Shown: piece after piece, positions 7,606-15,407 of the stretch | Position numbering within the stretch: the first letter of the stretch is position 1 | How the letters are laid out: each line of letters begins with the position of its first letter | Source of the DNA: Gemmatimonadales bacterium | GTDB lineage: Bacteria; Gemmatimonadota; Gemmatimonadetes; Palauibacterales; Palauibacteraceae | NCBI GenBank assembly: GCA_009838765.1 | Contig: VXQX01000087.1 | Coordinates: 30,024 to 94,023 of the forward strand | DNA: 64,000 nucleotides | Direction: 5' to 3' | Made by a program: the position numbers and the translations under genes | Notes under the pieces: model-generated | Database searches by the model: none | What the model saw: the letters and a program-made list of their open reading frames with translations, nothing else | Told to the model about the DNA's origin: nothing

Positions 7606-10600
7606 GCGATCCGCGCGGCGCGGGCAGCAACGGCTCCGGCGCGGGCGAAAACGGCTCCGGCGCGGGCGAAAACGGCTCCGGCGCGGACGACGTCACGCGG
7701 CGGCTCCACGAACTCAGCGAGCGCGTGAGCGCAGCGCGCTCCGAGACCGAGGCCCGCGGCGAGACCTTCTATCCCGGCCCCAGCCGCGCCCAACTCGCCG
7801 CCTTCCCCCCGCGGGAACGCTGGGACAACTGGGTCGAACTCGACTCGAAAGCCTGGCCGGAACGGCGCGAACGGCGCTACATGCTCGTGCCCACGACCTG
7901 TTTCAACTGCGAATCCGCGTGCGGACTCCTGGCCTACGTCGACCGCGACACCCTCCAGGTGCAGAAGTTCGAGGGGAACCCCGAACATCCCGGCTCCAGG
8001 GGCAGGAACTGCGCCAAGGGCCCGGCCACCCTGAACCAGATCGTCGACCCGGACCGCGTCCTCTACCCGCTCAAGCGCGCTGGCGAGCGCGGGGAGGGGA
8101 AGTGGGTGCGCGTCTCGTGGGAGGAGGCGCTCGACGACATCGCCACGCGGATCCGCAAGGCGATCGACGAGGGTCGCCAGCGCGAGGTCATGTACCATGT
8201 GGGTCGGCCGGGCGAGGACGGGTTCACGGAACGGCTGCTCGCCGCGTGGGGCGTCGACGGCCACAACTCGCACACGAACATCTGCTCCTCCAGCGCGCGC
8301 GCCGGTTACCAGTTCTGGCTCGGCATGGACCGCCCCAGCCCCGACCACGCCCGCGCGGACGTCATCCTTCTCGTGAGTTCGCACCTTGAGGCGGGGCACT
8401 ACTTCAACCCCCACGCCCAGCGCATCCTGGACGGGGTCAAGAAGGGGGCGCGGCTCATCGTCTTCGACACGCGCCTGTCGAACACGGCCACGCACGCCGA
8501 CCACTGGCTTCCCACCCAACCCGGGTCCGAGGCCGCCGTCCTCCTCGCGATCGCGAACCACCTGATCGCGACCGGGGCCTGGAACCGCGACTTCGTGCGG
8601 CGCTGGTTCAACTGGGAAGAGTACCTCGCCGCCGAGAAGCCGGATCTCCCGCGCACCTTCGAGTCGTTCGAGGCCGCTCTCCGCGAGCTGTACGAGGCGT
8701 GCACCTTCGAGTGGGCGGCGGAGGAGTCCGGCGTGGATGCGGCGCAGATCCGTGAGGTCGCCGAACTCGTGGCCCGGGCCGGTCCGCGCCTCTCCACGCA
8801 CAACTGGCGCAGCGCCGCTTCGGGGAACGAGGGCGGCTGGCAGGTGGCCCGGACTCTCTTCTTCCTGAACGCGCTCACGGGTTCCGTGGCGACCCCCGGG
8901 GGCACCTATCCGAGCACGTGGAACAAGTTCATCCCGAAGCCGATCCGCATGCCCCGGCACCCCGGGCACTGGAACGAACTCACCTGGCCAGACGAGTTCC
9001 CGCTGGCGATGTACGAGGTCTCCTTCCTCCTCCCGCACCTCCTCAGGGAGGGACGCGGCAGCCTCGACGTCTACTTCACGCGCGTGTACAACCCGGTGTG
9101 GACGAACCCGGACGGGTTCGCCTGGATCGAGGCCCTGACGGACGAGGAGAAGGTCGGCCTCCACGTTGCGCTCACGCCGACCTGGAACGAGTCCGCCTAC
9201 TTCGCGGACTACGTCCTTCCGATGGGACACGGGCCCGAGCGGCACGACCTCCACTCCTACGAGACCCACGACGGCCAGTGGATCGGCTTCCGGCAGCCGG
9301 TGCTGCGCTCCGCCCGGGAGCGTCTGGGCGAGCGCGTGGCGGATACGCGCCACACGAACCCCGGCGAAGTATGGGAGGAGAACGAGTTCTGGCTCGAGCT
9401 GTCCTGGCGCATCGACCCGGACGGGAGCCGCGGGATCCGCGAGTTCGTGGAGTCGAAGGAGAATCCCGGGCAGCGCCTCACGGTGGACGAATACTACGCC
9501 TGGATGTTCGAGCACTCCGTGCCCGGCCTGCCCGAGGCGGCGGCGGCCCAGGGGCTCTCGCCGCTGGACTACATGCGCCGCTACGGCGCCTTCGAGGTCG
9601 CGCGCGACATCGGCCCGCTTCACGAGCGGCCCGTTCCGGCCGAGGAACTCGACGACACGCGGGAAGATGAGTTCGGCCGCGTCTACACGCGGGCCCCCGG
9701 CCCCGCCGCGGTGAACCTCGCGCCCATGGGTGCCCCCGACCCGGATGCGGAGGGGCGACGCGCGGTGGGAGTTCGCGTGGACGACACGATTCGGCGCGGC
9801 TTCCCGACCCCGAGCGGCAAGCTGGAGTTCTACTCCCCCACGCTCGTCCGCTGGGGCTGGCCCGAGTACGCCGTCCCCGCCTACATCCGGAGCCACGTCC
9901 ACCCGGCCGCGATGGAGCCGGACCAGATGTGCCTCATCTCCACCTTCCGGCTCCCCGTGCAGATCCACACGCGTTCGGCCAACTCCAAGTGGCTGGACGA
10001 GATCGCCCACACGAACCCGCTCTGGCTCCACCCGTCCGACGCGGCGCGGAAGGGGGTGAGGACGGGAGACCTCGTGCGGGTCGAGACCGAGATCGGCTAC
10101 TTCGTCCTCAAGGCGTGGGTGACGGAGGGGATCAAGCCGGGCGTCGTCGCGTGCAGCCACCACATGGGGCGCTGGAAGCTGGCGGACGCGGGCTCGGGCC
10201 CGGATGCGGGGGAACCGGGGACGGCCGGTCGCGGCGAGCCGGAGATGATGGCCGGCCAGCGGCAACTCATGGCCACGGTCTCCCTCACGGGGAAGGACGG
10301 CGACTGGAAGCTGTCACGCAGGCAGGGGGCGGCGCCGTACGAGACCGACGATCCGGACACGTCGCGGATCTGGTGGACGGATGTGGGCGTCCATCAGAAC
10401 CTCACCTTCCCGGTGCACCCGGACCCGGTGTCCGGGATGCACTGCTGGCACCAGGCGGTGCGCGTGGTCAAGGCGTCGCGGCGCGACCGCCACGGCGACA
10501 TTCACGTCGACACGGAGCGGTCGCACGAGGTGTACCGGAGCTGGCTCGCAAAGACGCGCGGGGCCGTCCGGCATTCTCCCGACGGGACGCGACGGCCGCA

Positions 10601-10742
10601 CTGGCTCATTCGCCCGCTGCGTCCCGTGCGCACGGCGTACGACCTCCCGCAAACGCGCGGCACGAAGCCGCCCGGCGCGGGCCCGCCGGATGCCGATGGG
10701 GCGCAACTTGACAGCAAATCGAGCCCTCCATCTACTTCGTAA
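7602..10742 (+). CDS. Molybdopterin (bis-MGD) oxidoreductase catalytic subunit
   Basis: 1046 residues starting at the ATG that overlaps the upstream stop. After a low-complexity N-terminus (GSGAGEN repeats) comes the [4Fe-4S] motif CFNCESACG...NCAKG (about residues 101-140). NICSSSARAGY aligns with the region that holds the Mo-ligating residue, probably the Cys, in NapA-like enzymes. The central MopB domains and a C-terminal molybdopterin dinucleotide-binding domain (RTGDLVRVETEIG) are present. There is no twin-arginine signal, so the enzyme is probably cytoplasmic and faces the quinone pool through the fused anchor. Substrate unknown: sulfite (SoeA-like), thiosulfate/polysulfide and formate are alternatives. 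The TorD-like chaperone follows 52 bases downstream. Confidence 0.88.
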   Translation: MSDPRGAGSNGSGAGENGSGAGENGSGADDVTRRLHELSERVSAARSETEARGETFYPGPSRAQLAAFPPRERWDNWVELDSKAWPERRERRYMLVPTTCFNCESACGLLAYVDRDTLQVQKFEGNPEHPGSRGRNCAKGPATLNQIVDPDRVLYPLKRAGERGEGKWVRVSWEEALDDIATRIRKAIDEGRQREVMYHVGRPGEDGFTERLLAAWGVDGHNSHTNICSSSARAGYQFWLGMDRPSPDHARADVILLVSSHLEAGHYFNPHAQRILDGVKKGARLIVFDTRLSNTATHADHWLPTQPGSEAAVLLAIANHLIATGAWNRDFVRRWFNWEEYLAAEKPDLPRTFESFEAALRELYEACTFEWAAEESGVDAAQIREVAELVARAGPRLSTHNWRSAASGNEGGWQVARTLFFLNALTGSVATPGGTYPSTWNKFIPKPIRMPRHPGHWNELTWPDEFPLAMYEVSFLLPHLLREGRGSLDVYFTRVYNPVWTNPDGFAWIEALTDEEKVGLHVALTPTWNESAYFADYVLPMGHGPERHDLHSYETHDGQWIGFRQPVLRSARERLGERVADTRHTNPGEVWEENEFWLELSWRIDPDGSRGIREFVESKENPGQRLTVDEYYAWMFEHSVPGLPEAAAAQGLSPLDYMRRYGAFEVARDIGPLHERPVPAEELDDTREDEFGRVYTRAPGPAAVNLAPMGAPDPDAEGRRAVGVRVDDTIRRGFPTPSGKLEFYSPTLVRWGWPEYAVPAYIRSHVHPAAMEPDQMCLISTFRLPVQIHTRSANSKWLDEIAHTNPLWLHPSDAARKGVRTGDLVRVETEIGYFVLKAWVTEGIKPGVVACSHHMGRWKLADAGSGPDAGEPGTAGRGEPEMMAGQRQLMATVSLTGKDGDWKLSRRQGAAPYETDDPDTSRIWWTDVGVHQNLTFPVHPDPVSGMHCWHQAVRVVKASRRDRHGDIHVDTERSHEVYRSWLAKTRGAVRHSPDGTRRPHWLIRPLRPVRTAYDLPQTRGTKPPGAGPPDADGAQLDSKSSPPSTS
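7617..7688 (+). repeat. 21-bp coding repeats at the molybdoenzyme N-terminus
   Basis: Two perfect 21-base units flanked by partial ones, encoding GSGAGEN repeats. The region is a glycine-rich linker before the iron-sulfur domain and contains no sorting signal. Confidence 0.88.
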
Positions 10743-10764
10743 TGTGAAAGTCAACAGTGCCGCA

Positions 10765-10779
10765 CGCGCCGCAGGCGCG
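10765..10779 (+). terminator. Short GC hairpin between molybdoenzyme and chaperone genes
   Basis: CGCGCC, three-base loop, GGCGCG: a perfect six-pair stem in the 52-base gap. There is no T tract, so it may attenuate or protect the transcript rather than terminate it. Confidence 0.3.
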
Positions 10780-10794
10780 GGATACTAGCCGGCC

Positions 10795-11685
10795 ATGGAG
10801 CTGTTCCGCGCTCTCGGCGCGCTTCTCGATGGCCCGTGTGGGGAGAATCGGCTCATCGGCCACCTCCTCGAACTGGGCCCGGTGCCCGACGAGCCCACGC
10901 ACAACGACCTCTTCCTCTTCCAGCTCTATCCGTACTCCTCGGCCTTCCTGGGCACGGACGGTCGCATGGGCGGGGAGGCGCGCGACCGCGTCGCCGGCTT
11001 CTGGCGCGCGCTCGGGACGACGCCCCCCGAGGACCCGGACCACCTTCGAGCCCTGCTGGGGGGCTACGCCTGGCTCGTGGAAGCCCAGCGGGGGAAGGGA
11101 AAGTCCGCTCAGGCCTGCCGCGCCGCGCGGCACGCCTTCCTCTGGGAGCACCTGCTCTCGTGGGTCCTCCCCTTCCTCACGAAGCTGCGGCAGATCGCGC
11201 CCCCGTTCTACCGGGAGTGGGCCGACACGCTCGAGGCCCTCCTGTTCGGCGAGTCGGCTCGTCTCGGGCCGCCGACCCGACGCCCGCTCGCGCTCCGCGA
11301 GGCGAAACCGGTGCCCGACCCGCGGCGGACCGATGGGGAGAGCTTCCTCAACGCCCTCCTGAGTCCGGTCCGCAGCGGCCTCGTTCTCACGCGCGCGGAC
11401 CTCGCCAGAGCCGCGCGCGACCTCGGTTTCGGTCTCCGCGTGGGCGAACGCGCCTACATCCTGCGGTCCATGATGTCGCAGGGGCCGCGCGCGACCCTGG
11501 ACTGGCTGGCGTGCGAGGCGCGCGACTGGGCGCGCCTTCACGACCGCGGTGGGACCACGGCGCCGGAAGTCGCGGATTTCTGGACGCACCGCGTGACCGC
11601 GACGGGTCGCCTCCTCGGCGACCTGAGCACCGACATCGGCGCCGACCTCGACTCCGAACTCAGCGCCGACTTTCAGCATGGCTGA
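10795..11685 (+). CDS. TorD/DmsD-family molybdoenzyme maturation chaperone
   Basis: 296 residues, all-helical in character. YPYSSAFLGTDG and the later FLWEHLLSWVLPFL stretch fit the TorD/DmsD family (cold-shock-like DmsD fold chaperones that hold apo-molybdoenzymes during cofactor insertion). It is longer than classical TorD (about 200 residues), with about 90 extra C-terminal residues. Position directly after the catalytic subunit supports a dedicated chaperone role in the cytoplasm, even though the client lacks a Tat signal. The last eight bases overlap the following permease gene. Confidence 0.75.
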   Translation: MELFRALGALLDGPCGENRLIGHLLELGPVPDEPTHNDLFLFQLYPYSSAFLGTDGRMGGEARDRVAGFWRALGTTPPEDPDHLRALLGGYAWLVEAQRGKGKSAQACRAARHAFLWEHLLSWVLPFLTKLRQIAPPFYREWADTLEALLFGESARLGPPTRRPLALREAKPVPDPRRTDGESFLNALLSPVRSGLVLTRADLARAARDLGFGLRVGERAYILRSMMSQGPRATLDWLACEARDWARLHDRGGTTAPEVADFWTHRVTATGRLLGDLSTDIGADLDSELSADFQHG

Positions 11686-12925
11686 CGTCGGCGGGAGCCC
11701 GCCCCTTCATCCGGGGCGTTTCCGCGCCATCTTTCTTCTCCTCCTCGTCATCGGGATCAGTCTCCTCTTCCTCCAGATGATCCGGACGTTCATCACGGCG
11801 CTCTTCCTGGGGGCGATCCTCAGCGGCCTCATGTACCCGGCCTACCGGACGCTCCGCCGCTGGTTCGGCGGAAGGGAAGGGCTGGCCTCCTTTGCCGCCG
11901 TCGGCCTGTTCGTGGTCCTCCTCATCGGACCGGTCACGGCGTTCCTCGGCATCGTCGCCAACCAGGCCGTGCAGGTCACGCAAACGGCGGGCCCCTGGAT
12001 CGAGAACATGCAGGCCCAGTTGCGGCAGCCGGGCGGGTTCGATGAACTGCTCGACCGGATTCCCTGGCTGGATTCGCTGCGGCCGTACCAGGAGCAACTC
12101 CTCCAGAGGCTGGGCGAGGTCGCGGGCTCCGTCGGCGGTTTCGCGGTCGACTGGCTCGCCGGCGTCACCACGGCCACCGTGCGGGTCGTCTTCCTCCTGC
12201 TGCTGATGCTGTACGCCATGTTCTTCTTCCTGAAGGACGGTCGCGGCGTGCTGCACAAGGTCCTCTACTACCTCCCGCTCTCCGACGAAGACGAACGCCG
12301 CATGCTCGACCGCTTCGTCTCCGTGACGCGGGCGATGGTCAAGGGGACGTTTCTCATCGGCATCGTGCAGGGCGCGCTGGCCGGGCTCGCCTTCTGGGTG
12401 GTGGGGATTCCGTCCGCCGCCTTCTGGGGCACGGTCATGGCGGTCCTCTCGATCGTGCCGGGGATCGGGTCCGCGCTCGTGTGGCTGCCCGCCGCGATCT
12501 ACCTGCTCGCGGCCGGCCAGGTCGTCGCCGGCATCGGGCTCATCCTGTGGTGCGGCCTCGTCGTCGGGACGCTGGACAACCTCATGCGCCCCTGGCTCGT
12601 GGGGCGGGACACGCGGATGCCGGATCTGATGATCCTGCTCGGCACGCTCGGCGGGCTCATCGCGTTCGGCATGGCCGGCGTGCTCATCGGCCCCATCGTC
12701 GCGGCGCTCTTCATCACCGTGTGGGAACTCTACGGCGAGTCCTTCCGGGAGATTCTGCCCGCCACGGCGTTCGGCGCCCCGGCACCCGTGGAGGCCGGCG
12801 CTGGAGAGCCCGAGCCGGGCCACGGCACGGCGCCCGGCCCAGGAGCTGCCGCGGATGAAACCGCTGTGCCGGAAGTCTCTGCGCCGGAAGCCTCCCCGCC
12901 GGAAGCCTCCCCGCCGGAGGCCTAG
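11678..12925 (+). CDS. AI-2E family transporter (PerM/YdiK-like permease)
   Basis: 415 residues with two N-terminal membrane helices, a soluble middle region with helical repeats (about 95-165) and five or so C-terminal helices containing GTVMAVLSIVPGIGSALVWL and the GLIAFGMAGVLIGPIVAAL segment typical of the AI-2E/PerM family. The family includes quorum-signal exporters and Na+/H+ antiporters, so the substrate cannot be named. The tail after residue 360 is low complexity with PEAS repeats. The start overlaps the chaperone stop by eight bases, so it may be translated from the molybdoenzyme operon without sharing its function. Confidence 0.85.
   Translation: MADVGGSPPLHPGRFRAIFLLLLVIGISLLFLQMIRTFITALFLGAILSGLMYPAYRTLRRWFGGREGLASFAAVGLFVVLLIGPVTAFLGIVANQAVQVTQTAGPWIENMQAQLRQPGGFDELLDRIPWLDSLRPYQEQLLQRLGEVAGSVGGFAVDWLAGVTTATVRVVFLLLLMLYAMFFFLKDGRGVLHKVLYYLPLSDEDERRMLDRFVSVTRAMVKGTFLIGIVQGALAGLAFWVVGIPSAAFWGTVMAVLSIVPGIGSALVWLPAAIYLLAAGQVVAGIGLILWCGLVVGTLDNLMRPWLVGRDTRMPDLMILLGTLGGLIAFGMAGVLIGPIVAALFITVWELYGESFREILPATAFGAPAPVEAGAGEPEPGHGTAPGPGAAADETAVPEVSAPEASPPEASPPEA
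12866..12922 (+). repeat. 15-bp coding repeats at the permease C-terminus
   Basis: About four tandem units of ccgccggaagcctcc encoding PPEAS/APEAS at the extreme C-terminus. The last unit runs into the stop codon. Confidence 0.85.
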
Positions 12926-12943
12926 CCCCATCCGCCGAACGGC

Positions 12944-14335
12944 ATGAGCGGGAGCCCGCTCGACCGGCTGCGCGAAAGCGGCGCGGCGCTCTCCCGCGTC
13001 ACGGAACGTTGGGTGCCGGACGCGTGGGTCATCCTCATGTCGCTGACCGTGGTCGCGCTCCTGCTCGCGGTCACGGGGGGCGGTGCCTCGATCCCGGAGG
13101 CGGGGCTGGCGTGGGGCGCGGGAGTGTGGACGCTGCTCGAACTGGCGATGCAGTTCTCCATCGCCATGGTCGCCGCCCACGCGTGCGCCTCATCGCCTCC
13201 GATCTACCGGCTGCTCGACCGCCTCGCCGGCTGCCCGAACCCGGAGCGCCCGGTCCAGGCCGTCGCCCTCGCCGCCGGGTTCTCCATGGCGGTCGGCTAC
13301 CTCAACTGGGCGTTCGGGCTCGTCGGTTCCGCGCTCTTCGTCCCGTTCATCCTCAAGCGCAACCCGCGCGCCGACGTGCGCCTCGTCATCGCCGCGGCCT
13401 ACATGGGCATCGGGACCGTGTGGCAATCCGGCCTCTCCAGCTCCGCCCCGCTCATCATGGCCACGCCCGGCAACCCCCTGCTCGAGCCGGGGACCGGCGC
13501 GCCCGTCGTGGACCGCCTCTATCCGGTCACCGAGACCCTCTTCCATCCGTTCAACCTCGGGTACGCCGTCGCGATGCTGCTCGTCGGCCTCGTCGCCGCC
13601 ATGGCGCTCCACCCGCACCGCGACGCCGTCACGCTCACCGAGGCGGAGGTCGACGAGATCCTTCCCGCGCCGCCCCCGCGCGCCGGAGCCGCGACGACGC
13701 CCGCCGAGCGGCTCGACCGCTTCCGCGGCTGGTCGCTCCTCGCCGCCCTCCTGTTCGCGTACCCGCTCATCCACTCGATCATCACGCGGGGCTTCGGGGC
13801 GAGCTGGACGATCAACGCCTACAACACCGTGTTCCTCGTCCTCGCCATCGTCCTGCACGGCCGCCCGACGTCCTTCCTGCGCGCCTGCCGCGACGGCGTG
13901 GGCGCCGCGTGGGGGATCGTCCTCCAATTCCCCTTCTACGCCGGCATCTTCGGCCTCATCCAGAACACGAACCTCGGCGGCTGGCTGGGCGAGCAATTCG
14001 CCGCGGTCGCCACGACCCGGCTCTACCCGCTCGTGGTCTACGTCTATTCGGGGATCATGAGCATGTTCATCCCTTCGGCGGGCTCCAAGTGGATGATCGA
14101 GGCTCCGTATGTGATCCCCGCTGGAGAGGCGCTCGATGTTTCCGTCATGACCGTGCTCCTCGCCTACACGTACGGAGACTCCGCCTTCAACCTGATCCAC
14201 CCGTTCTGGGCGCTCCCAATCCTCGCCGTGACGCGGCGGCGCTTCGGGGAGATCCTCGGGTACGCCTTCCTTCTCTGGCTGGCGACGATCCTCCTTGGCG
14301 TCGCGACCATGCTCGTGATCCCGATCCGCTGGTGA
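12944..14335 (+). CDS. Short-chain fatty acid transporter, AtoE family
   Basis: 463 residues with about ten to twelve hydrophobic segments. The N-terminal RVTERWVPDAWVI, the AMVAAHACASSPPIYRLLD segment and IPSAGSKWMIEAPYVIPAG are characteristic of the AtoE (TIGR00366) family of acetoacetate/butyrate-type permeases in the inner membrane. No thiolase or CoA-transferase is adjacent, so a link to acetoacetate degradation cannot be drawn. It begins 18 bases after the AI-2E gene on the same strand and may be cotranscribed. A short repetitive spacer with cccgtgacg units separates it from the next gene. Confidence 0.88.
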   Translation: MSGSPLDRLRESGAALSRVTERWVPDAWVILMSLTVVALLLAVTGGGASIPEAGLAWGAGVWTLLELAMQFSIAMVAAHACASSPPIYRLLDRLAGCPNPERPVQAVALAAGFSMAVGYLNWAFGLVGSALFVPFILKRNPRADVRLVIAAAYMGIGTVWQSGLSSSAPLIMATPGNPLLEPGTGAPVVDRLYPVTETLFHPFNLGYAVAMLLVGLVAAMALHPHRDAVTLTEAEVDEILPAPPPRAGAATTPAERLDRFRGWSLLAALLFAYPLIHSIITRGFGASWTINAYNTVFLVLAIVLHGRPTSFLRACRDGVGAAWGIVLQFPFYAGIFGLIQNTNLGGWLGEQFAAVATTRLYPLVVYVYSGIMSMFIPSAGSKWMIEAPYVIPAGEALDVSVMTVLLAYTYGDSAFNLIHPFWALPILAVTRRRFGEILGYAFLLWLATILLGVATMLVIPIRW

Positions 14336-14366
14336 AGCTCATGAAGCCCGTGACGCCCGTGACCCC

Positions 14367-14864
14367 ATGAAGACGCTGCTCATCCTCCGGCACGCGAAGT
14401 CCTCCTGGGACCACCCCGGCCTCCGCGACCACGACCGCCCCCTCAACCCCCGCGGCCGCCGCGACGCGCCCCGCATGGGCCGGTTCATGGCGGAGCGGGA
14501 CCTCGTGCCCGACCGCATCGTGAGTTCGACCGCCGTCCGCGCGCGCACCACGGCGGAACTCGCGGCGGCGGAGTTCGGCGCGGGCGTGGAGATCGAGACG
14601 ACGTACGACCTCTACGGCGCCTCTCCCGACGGCTACGTCGAGGTCGCGGAGGCGATGGGGGGAACGGCGGAGCGCCTCATGCTCGTCGGCCACAACCCGG
14701 GCATTACCTCCCTCGTCTGGCACCTGACGGGCGAGGGCGAGTACATGCCGACCGCCGCCCTCGCCGCTGTGGAACTGGACATCGACGACTGGTCGGAACT
14801 GGGTTCGGCCCGCCGCGGCCGACTGATCGGCCTCTGGCGCCCCAAGGCCCTCCCGCCCGGCTGA
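14367..14864 (+). CDS. SixA-type histidine phosphatase
   Basis: 165 residues of the histidine phosphatase superfamily. The N-terminal LLILRHAKSSWD holds the phospho-accepting His (RHAKS is the SixA signature); VSSTAVRARTTAE supplies an Arg, and LMLVGHNPG the second catalytic His. SixA proteins dephosphorylate phosphohistidine, in E. coli on nitrogen-PTS NPr or ArcB. The target here is unknown. It is the last gene of the rightward group and faces the minus-strand AAA/nuclease pair across a hairpin. Confidence 0.88.
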   Translation: MKTLLILRHAKSSWDHPGLRDHDRPLNPRGRRDAPRMGRFMAERDLVPDRIVSSTAVRARTTAELAAAEFGAGVEIETTYDLYGASPDGYVEVAEAMGGTAERLMLVGHNPGITSLVWHLTGEGEYMPTAALAAVELDIDDWSELGSARRGRLIGLWRPKALPPG

Positions 14865-14883
14865 CGCCGAGAAGACGGTCGGA

Positions 14884-14903
14884 GACGTTCCCGCGGGAGC
14901 GTC
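14884..14903. terminator. Convergent hairpin terminator candidate
   Basis: GACGTTCCC GC GGGAGCGTC: nine-pair stem with one G-T wobble, followed by GGGTTCCT. It lies exactly between convergent genes and may serve both directions. Confidence 0.45.
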
Positions 14904-14909
14904 GGGTTC

Positions 14910-15404
14910 CTACATCTTCAGCACGTCCGCAACCTTCCCGCCGCACTCCAGGGTCCGAATGATCTCACTCCTTTCTCCGAGCGTCACGTGAAAGTCGCCG
15001 GTGGTAAGGAGTCGCCCCACCAACGCCGGCAACGCCTTTCCATGACCCAGGATTGGAAGTAACCGAGCGGGAGTAGCGCCATCAGACACTACGCAAGCCG
15101 CGACACAGGCGCCGGTCTGAAGCTGACGTCGGATTCCGTCGAGGTCGTCCTTCTTGACGGTGCCGCTCTTCAACTCAATGGGTACTGCCCAGCGTCTCCT
15201 TCGGCTGGAGGACTGGACAAAAAGGAGGAAATCGCAACGCTTGCAATCCGGCGACGCGAGAGGGTCGCAACCATCCACACGCGTAAGGCAACGAGTTGAA
15301 GCCGGGCGCGGGAGCCTAAGGTGACAGTTTTCGTCTTGGCAGGAATCGGTTAAGCACCCGCGCTCTTCCAGACTCTTCCGAACAGCGTCAATCCAGTCCG
15401 CCAG
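14910..15404 (-). CDS. PD-(D/E)XK nuclease-like partner of the AAA ATPase, probable CTG start
   Basis: The nearest standard start is a GTG at 15278 (122 residues), but the frame stays open, with gene-like cysteine-rich content, back to the TGA of the upstream ATPase. A CTG at 15404, six bases after that stop and preceded by CCAGGA within the ATPase end, gives 164 residues and is chosen here. Residues include C/H-rich motifs (RGCLTDSC, DCKRCDFLLF) and then VPIELKSG: the Asp and the ELK tripeptide fit the D...ExK core of PD-(D/E)XK nucleases. Known: AAA ATPases with such small nuclease-like partners are common in defence loci. The function is inferred. In-frame readthrough of the TGA would instead create a 663-residue fusion. 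Confidence 0.6.
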   Translation of the reverse strand: MADWIDAVRKSLEERGCLTDSCQDENCHLRLPRPASTRCLTRVDGCDPLASPDCKRCDFLLFVQSSSRRRRWAVPIELKSGTVKKDDLDGIRRQLQTGACVAACVVSDGATPARLLPILGHGKALPALVGRLLTTGDFHVTLGERSEIIRTLECGGKVADVLKM

Positions 15405-15407
15405 CGT

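Noticed and set aside
7431..10265. Long open frame on the minus strand across the molybdoenzyme gene
   Set aside because: It is antisense to a gene with clear iron-sulfur and cofactor motifs; repetitive R/A/G-rich translation is typical of high-GC shadow frames. The same applies to the long antisense frames at 54296-57406 and 58218-60239.
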